Assembly: GCF_000621705.1 (NCBI RefSeq)
Contig: NZ_JHXO01000012.1
Coordinates: 62,001 to 126,000, forward strand
From: Prolixibacter bellariivorans ATCC BAA-1284
GTDB taxonomy: Bacteria; Bacteroidota; Bacteroidia; Bacteroidales; Prolixibacteraceae
Direction of reading: 5' to 3'
DNA length: 64,000 nucleotides
The translations under genes and the position numbers were made by a program. The notes beneath the pieces were generated by a model that saw nothing but the letters and a program-made list of their open reading frames with translations, was not told the origin of the DNA and did no database searches. Numbering within the stretch: position 1 is the stretch's first letter; each line of letters begins with the position of its first letter. Positions 1-8,196 of the stretch are shown piece by piece.

Positions 1-422
1 CGCTCTACCAAACATTTAAACGCGATCGCAAAAAGGCCCGCATAGCCTTCCGCAACGATGTGGTTACCCTGTCACAGCTCGGGGTGATTAAATCCATCCC
101 CCATAGCTATGTCAGTTGGGTCGATACCATGAAATTCTTCTACAACATCGTTGTAAATAACGAAAACATTGCAGCCAAACTGGCCAGGTTGAAACTCTCA
201 GCCGATGTGGCCACCGCTACCCTTTCCGACATCGACGCCATGGAGAGTGCACGCAAACTATATTACCAGGAAACGGGAGAATCACAGGAAGCAACCCAGG
301 CTAAGGACGCCGCCTTCGTCAAAATCGACGAATGGATGACCGACTTCTTTGACGTAGCCCAAATTGCCTTGGAAGACAAGCCTCAATTACTGGAAGCATT
401 GGGTGTGCTTGTACGTAGTTAG
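1..422 (+). CDS. C-terminal part of a hypothetical protein (5' truncated by window)
   Basis: The frame is open from the first bases of the window, so the true start lies outside it; the in-window GTG at 60 is unlikely to be the start because the upstream residues (LYQTFKRDRKKARIAFRND) fit the same fold. The visible part is about 139 residues, mostly helical, ending EDKPQLLEALGVLVRS. It resembles a recurring Bacteroidota family of cytosolic helical proteins of unknown function that share a QATQ..D segment, a DEWM segment and an EDKPQLLE..G..VRS ending (family recall, not searched). No catalytic motif or membrane segment is visible. A GC-rich hairpin follows the stop, so this looks like the end of a transcription unit. 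Confidence 0.75.
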   Translation, partial: LYQTFKRDRKKARIAFRNDVVTLSQLGVIKSIPHSYVSWVDTMKFFYNIVVNNENIAAKLARLKLSADVATATLSDIDAMESARKLYYQETGESQEATQAKDAAFVKIDEWMTDFFDVAQIALEDKPQLLEALGVLVRS

Positions 423-455
423 CTTTCTCATTTCACACTTTAGCACACCTACATC

Positions 456-493
456 AGGCCGGCCTGGCAACTCCACAACGGGCCGGCTTTTTT
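456..493 (+). terminator. Rho-independent-type terminator
   Basis: GCCGGCC pairs with GGCCGGC across a spacer of about 17 bases and is followed directly by TTTTTT, just after the stop of the first gene. Confidence 0.7.
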
Positions 494-570
494 GAAACCC
501 CGTCACATTTCCTAATTTTACCCTCCGCCGGAATTCAACAACGGATTCCGAAAACAGAAAAGAACAGCTG

Positions 571-1053
571 ATGGAGGTTACCTACCGATTAATATTACCT
601 GAAGACAACGCGCCGCTGGCGGAGATGATTCGGAAAGTTTTCCGGGAATTCAAAATCGATCGCCCGGGAACCGTTTACACCGATCCCACCACCGACCACC
701 TGTACGAACTGTTCCAGGTACCGAAAGCAGAATACTGGATTGCCGAGACCAACGGCGAAATTGTGGGCGGATGCGGCATCTACCCTTCCAATGGCCTGCC
801 GGAAGGATGCGCCGAGCTGGTGAAGTTCTACGTCGCGGCATCGGTACGCGGAACAGGAATTGGCAAGCAATTGATGGCACAATGCATTGATTCGGCCCGC
901 GAGCAGGACTATCAACAACTCTATCTCGAATCACTTCCCGAACTGGAAAAAGCGGTTGGCATGTATGAAAAGGCCGGGTTCCATCGTCTGCAACAGCCGG
1001 TTGGTGATACCGGACACTACGCCTGCACCGTATGGATGCTAAAGGATTTATAA
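571..1053 (+). CDS. GNAT-family N-acetyltransferase
   Basis: A 160-residue single-domain Gcn5-related acetyltransferase, expected to move an acetyl group from acetyl-CoA to an amine; the substrate cannot be told. The acetyl-CoA motif A is seen as KFYVAASVRGTGIGKQLM at about residues 89-106 (pattern R-G-x-G-x-G/K), followed by the C-terminal motif B region ending MYEKAGF around residue 138. The ATG at 571 gives the usual family length. It stands alone between two unrelated genes on the same strand. No signal peptide or membrane segment is present. It may act on a small molecule rather than a protein, given the single compact domain (inference). Confidence 0.85.
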   Translation: MEVTYRLILPEDNAPLAEMIRKVFREFKIDRPGTVYTDPTTDHLYELFQVPKAEYWIAETNGEIVGGCGIYPSNGLPEGCAELVKFYVAASVRGTGIGKQLMAQCIDSAREQDYQQLYLESLPELEKAVGMYEKAGFHRLQQPVGDTGHYACTVWMLKDL

Positions 1054-1184
1054 GCTTTGTTTCCGAAGATTTAAGAGGTATTTTATTGATTATGATAATA
1101 TTTTATTAATTTCAACAGGCTGGAACCCATTTACCCAAGATGGTTATCCATACTGAAAAACTGACCAATAAATATTATCTGACC

Positions 1185-1766
1185 ATGGCTAAAATCAAAT
1201 TAGAATTTGAGAAACTATCGATTCTCCGTCCCAAAGAGCGCTGGCAGCTCTACTTCGTTATTGTAGCAGAACACCCCGAAGATAACGACAAGATGGTGCT
1301 TACTACGACGCCTGAACCATACATCCGGCTCACTCCCCGCCAGAAAAACGTACTCAACTTTGTTCCCGAAGCAAGCGATGATGGCGCCGATGGTTTGTTT
1401 GTTCTCGAAAGGGATATGCCCGAAGATCGACGCATTAAAGTGCGGGTGTATCTACGCCATTGCCGGAAGCATACCCGCAGCGCCGGCGCGATGCTCCAAC
1501 AGGTAAAGGGCCAGTTAGGCAAGCATGCCTTCGACATCGTAGGTGATATGCTGGGTGCCGGTGCATTGCCCTGGTTGGTGATTTCGAAAGAGGCATTGCC
1601 ATTAATTGGCGGCGTTCTGCGAAGCATTAAGGACCGCGATTTCGGTTTTGTGTCGATGGACGAAGAGTTTGACGAGGAATTTGAGACACAAACGGAACTC
1701 GACCGCATGAATAACTTCTCCACCGGCGACGCACGCATCGTATGGAGTTGGTCGGTTGACGAATAA
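1185..1766 (+). CDS. Hypothetical protein, acidic C-terminus
   Basis: I do not recognise this protein. The frame is open from an ATG at 1140, but the ATG at 1185 gives a cleaner N-terminus (MAKIKLEFEKL) and 193 residues. Residues 1-110 look beta-rich with alternating charged positions. A glycine/alanine-rich hydrophobic stretch (about 118-148, containing DMLGAGALPWLVISKEALPLIGG in part) could be a membrane-active or amphipathic helix pair. The C-terminal 40 residues are acidic (DEEFDEEFE). It ends next to a convergent neighbour with a shared hairpin between them. Nothing indicates an enzyme. Confidence 0.65.
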   Translation: MAKIKLEFEKLSILRPKERWQLYFVIVAEHPEDNDKMVLTTTPEPYIRLTPRQKNVLNFVPEASDDGADGLFVLERDMPEDRRIKVRVYLRHCRKHTRSAGAMLQQVKGQLGKHAFDIVGDMLGAGALPWLVISKEALPLIGGVLRSIKDRDFGFVSMDEEFDEEFETQTELDRMNNFSTGDARIVWSWSVDE

Positions 1767-1779
1767 TCCGAAAAAATAA

Positions 1780-1835
1780 AAGCTCAGACTTTGACCGTTC
1801 GTTTCATGCAACGTAAGCGGTCAGAATCTGAGCTT
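1780..1835. terminator. Bidirectional hairpin between convergent genes
   Basis: AGCTCAGA (1781-1788) pairs with TCTGAGCT (1827-1834), with an inner GACCG/CGGTC pairing. It lies between two converging stops, as expected of a shared terminator, although the T-run on the plus strand is weak. Confidence 0.55.
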
Positions 1836-1854
1836 CCGTTATGCTAAAAGCTCG

Positions 1855-3183
1855 TTATCCTTCCTTTTCCACGAAAGTGATACCGTAATTTTCCAGCTCA
1901 TTCAGCACCGGTTCGTAGATTTCTTTCCGGTTGGGAATGTGCACGCCGGTCAGAGCGATTTGCCCGGTCATCACCATTTTGGTAGCAATAGCCAACGGCA
2001 ATCCTACGGTCTTCGACATGGCCGTGTGTACACTATCCTCACCGAGCACAACCATCGATGATGTCATTTTCACCGGGTCGGAATCACCGTTCTTTTTGTA
2101 AAGCAATTTGTGCCACATCACCACCATGTCCTTATCATCGGGCTCCATTTTCCATTTCTCCGAAAGGATATGTTCCAGAATCTGTGCAGGAGTGGCTCGT
2201 TTCAGGCCAATCTTTTTATCACTGAATAGTTCGAGATATTCCAGTTTGTCAATGATATCGGAATCCTGATCGATGTGCATGTAGTGATACAGCTTCAATC
2301 GCACCGCTGCTTCGGCATAATAGAGAAACGAGTTGATGAACTCCTTGTAGGTCATGTTCTCGGTGTTCTCCATAAAATACGTATCGTCCGTAGCTCCCAA
2401 CTGCACAAAAATATCCCACGCACGGCAGTACCCCGGACGGCGCAATGTTCCGCGATAAACAGTAGGCACGCCCTGCAGGTTATACTTATCGATGTACTTC
2501 AACGAATCGCGGTTGGCATAGCCTTCAAACTTTCCGAAGCCTTCAATATCGATTACTTCGGTGCGCCGGAAGAGACGGTTGTACGGAATGTACTTGTATT
2601 TTCCTTCCTGAAGGAATTTGGCTGGTCCGCCCTGCCCTGCTACCACCACGTTACGTGGATTCCAGGTGAACTTGTAGTTCCACGGATTATTGTCCGATTC
2701 GGGTGCAACCAGTCCGCCTGTGAACGATTCAAAATCGGTAATAGCATGACCTTCGTGCTTTACGCGATCAATCAGCCGCATGGCCGACATGTGATCGATG
2801 CCCGGGTCAACACCCATTTCGTTCAGGAAGAGTAAGCCTTTGGCCTTCACTTCCGCATCCAAATCGTTCAGTTCGTCAGACACGTAAGAAGCCGTTAGCA
2901 ATGACTTGCCAAATTTGAGGCAAGCCAGCGCCACCACCTGATGCAGACGGGCAGGTAACATCGATACCACAATATCGGCCTGCTCAATTTCCAGGTCTCG
3001 CTGCTGCTCATCGAACACGTCGAAGACGAGCGCCCGGGTGGGCGGCGATATTTTTTCCTTCACCAGGTTAATATCCTGATCACCGACCGTGATTTCCCAA
3101 CCGTAGGTAGGCGCTTGCTCTTCCAGATACCGGATCAGCGTAGCAGATGAGCGTCCGGCACCAATGATGAATATTTTTTTCAT
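1855..3183 (-). CDS. Saccharopine dehydrogenase (L-glutamate-forming type)
   Basis: About 442 residues. It is expected to oxidise saccharopine to L-glutamate and 2-aminoadipate-6-semialdehyde in the cytosol, the second step of the saccharopine lysine route. The N-terminus MKKIFIIGAGRSS is a Rossmann NAD(P)-binding start (GxGxxS), followed by DVFDEQQRD and SMLPARLHQ, then GVDPGIDHMSAM near residues 145-156, typical of the LYS9-like family. The frame is open 8 codons further upstream, but the Rossmann strand should begin at this ATG. It is the last gene of the nine-gene minus-strand cluster, downstream of lysine-ketoglutarate reductase, which makes its substrate. Reverse use in lysine synthesis is possible in fungi, but this phylum makes lysine from aspartate, so catabolism is favoured (inference). 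Confidence 0.85.
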   Translation of the reverse strand: MKKIFIIGAGRSSATLIRYLEEQAPTYGWEITVGDQDINLVKEKISPPTRALVFDVFDEQQRDLEIEQADIVVSMLPARLHQVVALACLKFGKSLLTASYVSDELNDLDAEVKAKGLLFLNEMGVDPGIDHMSAMRLIDRVKHEGHAITDFESFTGGLVAPESDNNPWNYKFTWNPRNVVVAGQGGPAKFLQEGKYKYIPYNRLFRRTEVIDIEGFGKFEGYANRDSLKYIDKYNLQGVPTVYRGTLRRPGYCRAWDIFVQLGATDDTYFMENTENMTYKEFINSFLYYAEAAVRLKLYHYMHIDQDSDIIDKLEYLELFSDKKIGLKRATPAQILEHILSEKWKMEPDDKDMVVMWHKLLYKKNGDSDPVKMTSSMVVLGEDSVHTAMSKTVGLPLAIATKMVMTGQIALTGVHIPNRKEIYEPVLNELENYGITFVEKEG

Positions 3184-3347
3184 AAAGACAATAGATATTA
3201 GAACCAAGATTTTAGACTCCAGACATTAGAAGAAAGATTCCAGCCTGGTCTCCCTCTTTCACCGAATCGCCCCATCCACTCTACTATTCTCAATTTTCCC
3301 CGAAGCCCCAATAACAATTCAAAATCTAACACTCAAAATTCAACATT

Positions 3348-4553
3348 TCAAGAATTCACCCAATCCTCCAGGTATTTATATCGTTCTGTTAGCTTTCCAT
3401 TCTCGGTAATGGTAGCCCGTTGAACAATACCTTCAGAATCTTCGCCCAGCAAAGACGGCAATACCCGGTTGATAAGGTTTTCGCCAAAATCGACAGAAGC
3501 ATCGCGCGGCAACTCGGTCGGCAGATTATCCACCGACATCACCGTAATATTTTTCGGGTTGGTAAAAGCTACTTCTTCCTGTTCCGTCACCGGATTGTAT
3601 CCGTAGAACGGCTCATCGATGGTGGTAGCCCTTAACGTAGACGGTATAGAACCTTTGATGTCGCAGGTAATATCGGATATCACCCTGATGCGGAAATCCG
3701 GACTGCGCATATCTTCCGGTGTAAACAATACCGGAGCATTGGGGTCCCAGTAGGCAGCCGAAATGAGTAAATCGGTGGTTTTCGCAAACCGGAGGAAATT
3801 ACCTTCGTACGCTGTTGGATTTTTCACAAAATGTCCGAAATCGAAAGCACTGCCATCCTTGCGTTTATTGTAAGCGTCGGGTTCGAGTTGCACATACACC
3901 GGTTCGTCAAAATGTTCGGTAGCTAAATATTCGTCGATACTCACTTTCCGAATGTTGATTTCGTCCAGCATCTCCATCACGCCGTGCGTAACGCGACCAC
4001 CGCCGGTAATGGCAATTTTCAACGGTGGAAGTTCCAGTTTGCGGGCCTCCGACTTCATCTCGGCCAAATCGTGACACTCGTATGCCGGCTTCGGTTCGGG
4101 CAACTCATGACGGATGGTCAGGGCACGCAAGCCTTTGTAGCTTCCTACCAGGCCGGCAAAACGGCCAAAACCAATCACGCGCATGCCATTCGGCTCGGTC
4201 AGCACTTCATAATCGATCAATCGTATACGCTTTCGCAGAATCTCCTGAAGAAGTTTTTTGTTGTACGACTGTTTTTTGATGGTATGAGAAAAAAACAGAT
4301 ACGTTTTATCTTCCATCAAATCGGGGATCGGTACCTCTTTCACTCCCATCAGAATATCGCAATCGCTCAAATCGGAATTCATGGAAATACCGGCATTCAA
4401 ATAGTCGCTATCAGGAAAACACCGGATGGGACTCGGCTGAACCGTTAATTCCACTTGCGGAAAACGCTTTTTAATTTCGAGACATTGTTGGGCAGAAAAG
4501 GGCACACGCCGATCGGGCGGTACTTTACCTTCTTTCAGGATACCTAGCTTCAT
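3348..4553 (-). CDS. Lysine-ketoglutarate reductase (saccharopine-forming)
   Basis: 401 residues of the alanine dehydrogenase/PNT-like saccharopine dehydrogenase fold. It is expected to condense L-lysine with 2-oxoglutarate and reduce the imine to saccharopine. The N-terminus (MKLGILKEGKVPPDRRVPFS) is the family hallmark, with an ERR/DRR substrate-binding segment; GFGRFAGLVGSYKGLRAL at about 147-164 and a nucleotide-binding ITGGGRVTHGV near 184 follow. It stands alone rather than fused to saccharopine dehydrogenase as in the animal and plant bifunctional enzyme; the partner gene lies about 165 bases downstream. The gap of about 264 bases upstream could hold a separate promoter. The C-terminus ends RYKYLEDWVNS. 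Confidence 0.85.
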   Translation of the reverse strand: MKLGILKEGKVPPDRRVPFSAQQCLEIKKRFPQVELTVQPSPIRCFPDSDYLNAGISMNSDLSDCDILMGVKEVPIPDLMEDKTYLFFSHTIKKQSYNKKLLQEILRKRIRLIDYEVLTEPNGMRVIGFGRFAGLVGSYKGLRALTIRHELPEPKPAYECHDLAEMKSEARKLELPPLKIAITGGGRVTHGVMEMLDEINIRKVSIDEYLATEHFDEPVYVQLEPDAYNKRKDGSAFDFGHFVKNPTAYEGNFLRFAKTTDLLISAAYWDPNAPVLFTPEDMRSPDFRIRVISDITCDIKGSIPSTLRATTIDEPFYGYNPVTEQEEVAFTNPKNITVMSVDNLPTELPRDASVDFGENLINRVLPSLLGEDSEGIVQRATITENGKLTERYKYLEDWVNS

Positions 4554-4817
4554 TCGCAGAAAATTTAATCAATTAATAAAAAGTTTGAACCGGAATTGAT
4601 CGGTGCGCACAGGTTCTATCAGCAGATTTTGGGAAATCTCCTTCAAGATAAGAAAATATGCGCTGCTTATCATATTGAAAGTAACTTTCGATACAACTAC
4701 ACACATTTGTAAACCGGCGGCAGTACAGAAAATCAACTGAACCATTCATCTAACTTCCTGCCTGCCGTCCGGTTACGACACCAACGAACTTGTCAAATGT
4801 ATGAACCTGTCAAAATG

Positions 4818-6356
4818 CTACACGTTGAACTCAATCCCCTGAGCCAACGGCAATTCCGAACCATAGTTAATGGTATTGGTTTGTCTGCGCATGTATGCTT
4901 TCCAGGCATCAGATCCGGACTCCCGGCCGCCACCGGTATCCTTTTCCCCACCAAATGCGCCACCAATTTCAGCGCCGGAAGTACCAATATTAATATTGGC
5001 AATTCCGCAATCAGAACCTTCGTTCGACAGGAACCTCTCAGTTTCGAGCAGGTTGGTTGAAAACATGGCTGATGACAGACCTTGCGGAACCGCGTTATGC
5101 AATTCGATGGCCTCATCCAGCGTACTGTATTTAATCACATAGAGCAGCGGAGCGAACGTTTCTTCCTGAACAATTTCGTAATGGTTTTCTACTTCGGCAA
5201 CACATGGCACCACGTAGCATCCCGACGCGCAACTGGCGTCCTTATAAACTTCACCACCAAACAGAATCTTGCCACCTTCAGCTTTTACTTTTTCAATAGC
5301 TTTGAAATAAGTATCCGAAGCCCCTTTGTCAATCAGTGGTCCTACATGATTCTTCTCATCGAGCGGATTACCAATTTTCAATCCTTTGTAAACATTGAGC
5401 AGTTTGTTCTTAAACTCTTCGTAAATACTATCGTGAAGAAGAATGCGACGGGTCGACGTACAGCGCTGACCGGTTGTACCAACAGCACCAAATACGATGG
5501 CCCGAAGCGCCATATCCTGATTGGAAGTCGGGGTAACAATCACCGCATTGTTTCCACCCAGCTCCAAAATAGAACGGCCGAGGCGTTCGCCTACCAAACG
5601 ACCAACTTTTTTACCAACCCGGGTAGAACCTGTGAAGGAGATCAACGGGATATTTTTATCGCTGAACATATCGTCGCCCAGGTATTTCGAGCTGGTAGCA
5701 ACCAAACTCAGTACACCTTCCGGGATATCGTTGCGTTTCAGTACATCTGCTACAATGTTATGAACAGCAATCGCACAAAGCAGTACCTTCGACGAAGGTT
5801 TCCAAACCACAACGTCACCGGCGGCCAATGCAATCATGGCATTCCATGCCCAAACCGCTACCGGGAAGTTAAATGCTGAAACGACACCAACAATACCCAG
5901 CGAATGATACTGGTCGTACATCCGGTGCTCGGCACGCTCGGAGTGCATGGTGAAACCATACAACTGGCGCGACTGGCCAACAGCAAAGTCACAGATGTCA
6001 ATCATCTCCTGGACCTCGCCCAAACCTTCCTGGTAAATTTTTCCCATTTCGTAGGAAACCAAACGGCCCAGCGGCTCTTTGTATTTGCGCAGTTCCAGAC
6101 CAATCTGCCGAACTATCTCACCCCGTTTTGGAGCAGGTACTTTCTTCCATACCTTGAAGGCGCCTTTAGCGGTATCAATCACTTTCCGGTAATCTTCCAG
6201 CGTCGCTTGTTGAATCTCGGCAATCGCCGTCCCATCTGCCGGAGAATACGACGTAAGTTTATCGCCGGTGGTATCAATCCATTTCGTACCGGTGCACAAC
6301 CCCGGATTCACATCTTTGATGCCTAATGTTTTCAGTACATCTTTCATTTCTTGCAT
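4818..6356 (-). CDS. Aldehyde dehydrogenase, ALDH7 (antiquitin) type; 2-aminoadipate semialdehyde dehydrogenase
   Basis: 512 residues, a full-length NAD(P)-dependent aldehyde dehydrogenase. Catalytic elements are the AFNFP asparagine (N163), the general base in LELGGNN (E265) and the nucleophile in GTTGQRCTSTRR (C299). LELGGNN in place of the commoner LELGGK is characteristic of the ALDH7/antiquitin group, which oxidises 2-aminoadipate-6-semialdehyde to 2-aminoadipate. That is exactly the product of the saccharopine enzymes downstream on the same strand. An in-frame ATG three codons later (6347) is an alternative start. About 35 bases separate it from the aconitase-family gene upstream, so it is probably cotranscribed with it, tying the lysine genes to the tricarboxylate genes. 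Confidence 0.87.
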   Translation of the reverse strand: MQEMKDVLKTLGIKDVNPGLCTGTKWIDTTGDKLTSYSPADGTAIAEIQQATLEDYRKVIDTAKGAFKVWKKVPAPKRGEIVRQIGLELRKYKEPLGRLVSYEMGKIYQEGLGEVQEMIDICDFAVGQSRQLYGFTMHSERAEHRMYDQYHSLGIVGVVSAFNFPVAVWAWNAMIALAAGDVVVWKPSSKVLLCAIAVHNIVADVLKRNDIPEGVLSLVATSSKYLGDDMFSDKNIPLISFTGSTRVGKKVGRLVGERLGRSILELGGNNAVIVTPTSNQDMALRAIVFGAVGTTGQRCTSTRRILLHDSIYEEFKNKLLNVYKGLKIGNPLDEKNHVGPLIDKGASDTYFKAIEKVKAEGGKILFGGEVYKDASCASGCYVVPCVAEVENHYEIVQEETFAPLLYVIKYSTLDEAIELHNAVPQGLSSAMFSTNLLETERFLSNEGSDCGIANINIGTSGAEIGGAFGGEKDTGGGRESGSDAWKAYMRRQTNTINYGSELPLAQGIEFNV

Positions 6357-6391
6357 AGTATCTAAATTTATGTTGTTATATTTTCTGATAA

Positions 6392-8179
6392 TTAAATAGT
6401 TGTTTCGCTTTTGCGGAGCCAGTTCACCAGCCCGCCTTTTTCCAAAATTTCCATCAGTTTATCCGGCAAAGGATTGAAATGGAAAATCTTCGTTCCGATG
6501 TATATCACGCCGGATGCCATATCAACTTCCACACTTTCATCTTCCCGGTAGGCATTCACCGCTTCGGGCAACACAATGATAGGAAGTCCCTGGTTGATGG
6601 CCGAACGGAAGAAGATCCGGGAAACCGATTTTACAATGATGGCACGCACACCGGCTTTTACCAATCCTACCGACGGATGTTCGCGCGAGCTGCCGCAACC
6701 GAAATTCTCACCACACACAATGATATCGCCCGGCTTCACATTTTCAGCAAAGCGGTCATCAAAGCCTTTAAATAAATGTGGGACAATCTTCTCAGGCTCC
6801 GAGCTGTTGACTTCGTACGTCAAACTGCCGGCAAACATCTGGTCGGTATTCAGATTATCCACATCCGCATAGTTCCATACACCCTTCTGCCGACGATCAT
6901 CACCGGGCTCAACCACCACGGTAGCCGTCTGCTGCTTGTGATACGGAAACTTATGTTCAGAAGTTGCCTTTTCAGGCGAAGTAATTTCACCGCGCAAAGC
7001 GGAAGCGGCCACCGTTGCCGGCGATGCCAGGTAGATGGAAGCATTCTTGTTTCCCATTCGCCCCAGGAAGTTACGGTTAGCCGTCGAAATCACGTTGATG
7101 CCGTCAGCCGGAATCCCCTGTCCTGTTCCCAGACAAGGTCCGCACGAAGGCGAAAGAACATTTCCGCCTGCTTCCAGGAATATTTCAACCAGGCCTTCCT
7201 TCATAGCCTGCAGGTAGATTTCGCGCGAAGCGGGAGTTATCAGCAACTGGAATCCCTCCGGCACTTTATGCCCTTTCAGGATGGCTGCTGCTGCCCGTAA
7301 ATCCTCGATGCGACCGTTGGTGCAGGTTCCGATTAACGCCTGGGCAACCGGTGTTCCGGCTACTTCATCCACGCTCTTTACATTATCGACGTGATGCGGA
7401 CAAGCCGCTACCGGATACAATTCCGACAGATTGATGGTGTATTCTTTTGCATACCCAGCATCATCATCCGCCCAAATGGCTTTGAACTTGGCTCCGAAAT
7501 ATTCTTCCAGCCTTTCGTCTGCCGGGAAAACGGCGTTCTTGGCGCCCATTTCCGAGGCCAGGTTGGTAATGGTCATCCGGTCGGAAACCGCAAGTGTTTT
7601 CACACCGTCTCCGTGGTATTCGATGGACATATAGTCAGCTCCGGAAGAACCAATCATACCAATGATGTACAGCGCCAAATCCTTCGCATATACATGTTCC
7701 TGTAATTTTCCCGTAAGGGTAATTTTAATGGTTTCAGGAACGCGGAACCAGGTTTCTCCCTGTTTCCACAAACCAGCCGTTTCGGTACGGTCGATGCCCG
7801 CAGCAAATGCGTTGAAGGCTCCTGCTGTGCAGGTATGACTGTCACTTCCCACCACCAACATTCCCGGCCGTGCATGACCAGCCATCAACTGATGGCAGAT
7901 TCCCTGACCAGCATCGTGAAAGCTTGATACGTGTTGATCTTTCGCGAAATTGCGAATTTGCTGGTAGTCATTCGCCAGCTTGGCATTGGTAGGCGGTGCA
8001 TTGTGATCGAGCACCAGCAGTAATTTATTGGGATCGGCAACCCGGTCGCCGCCCATCTTGCGAAATATCTTTTCGATACTCGACGAATTATCGTGCGACA
8101 GGATGATATCCGGCTTGGCAAATACAATGCTTCCAACCGGTGCACCCAAAATCTTTTCAGCAAACGTTTTTCCTGACAT
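6392..8179 (-). CDS. Aconitase-superfamily hydro-lyase, large+small domain fusion (homoaconitase/IPM dehydratase type), copy 2
   Basis: 595 residues carrying a catalytic [4Fe-4S] large domain (about 1-420) and a C-terminal swivel domain (about 440-580, GENFGCGSSREHPS) in one chain. Cluster ligands are visible as C286 in GTCTNGR and C346/C349 in SPSCGPCLG. The DH pair of the active site is kept (LDHNAP near 58-63), as is GSDSHTCTAGAF at 111-122. Length and domain order fit the 3-isopropylmalate dehydratase/homoaconitase branch rather than the ~900-residue TCA aconitases. Only 17 bases separate it from the related copy upstream. Expected reaction: reversible dehydration/hydration of a 2-hydroxy-tricarboxylate; citrate, homocitrate and isopropylmalate series cannot be separated by eye, but the lysine context favours the homo-series (inference). 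Confidence 0.82.
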   Translation of the reverse strand: MSGKTFAEKILGAPVGSIVFAKPDIILSHDNSSSIEKIFRKMGGDRVADPNKLLLVLDHNAPPTNAKLANDYQQIRNFAKDQHVSSFHDAGQGICHQLMAGHARPGMLVVGSDSHTCTAGAFNAFAAGIDRTETAGLWKQGETWFRVPETIKITLTGKLQEHVYAKDLALYIIGMIGSSGADYMSIEYHGDGVKTLAVSDRMTITNLASEMGAKNAVFPADERLEEYFGAKFKAIWADDDAGYAKEYTINLSELYPVAACPHHVDNVKSVDEVAGTPVAQALIGTCTNGRIEDLRAAAAILKGHKVPEGFQLLITPASREIYLQAMKEGLVEIFLEAGGNVLSPSCGPCLGTGQGIPADGINVISTANRNFLGRMGNKNASIYLASPATVAASALRGEITSPEKATSEHKFPYHKQQTATVVVEPGDDRRQKGVWNYADVDNLNTDQMFAGSLTYEVNSSEPEKIVPHLFKGFDDRFAENVKPGDIIVCGENFGCGSSREHPSVGLVKAGVRAIIVKSVSRIFFRSAINQGLPIIVLPEAVNAYREDESVEVDMASGVIYIGTKIFHFNPLPDKLMEILEKGGLVNWLRKSETTI

Positions 8180-8196
8180 ACGCCAAATTTTTAACG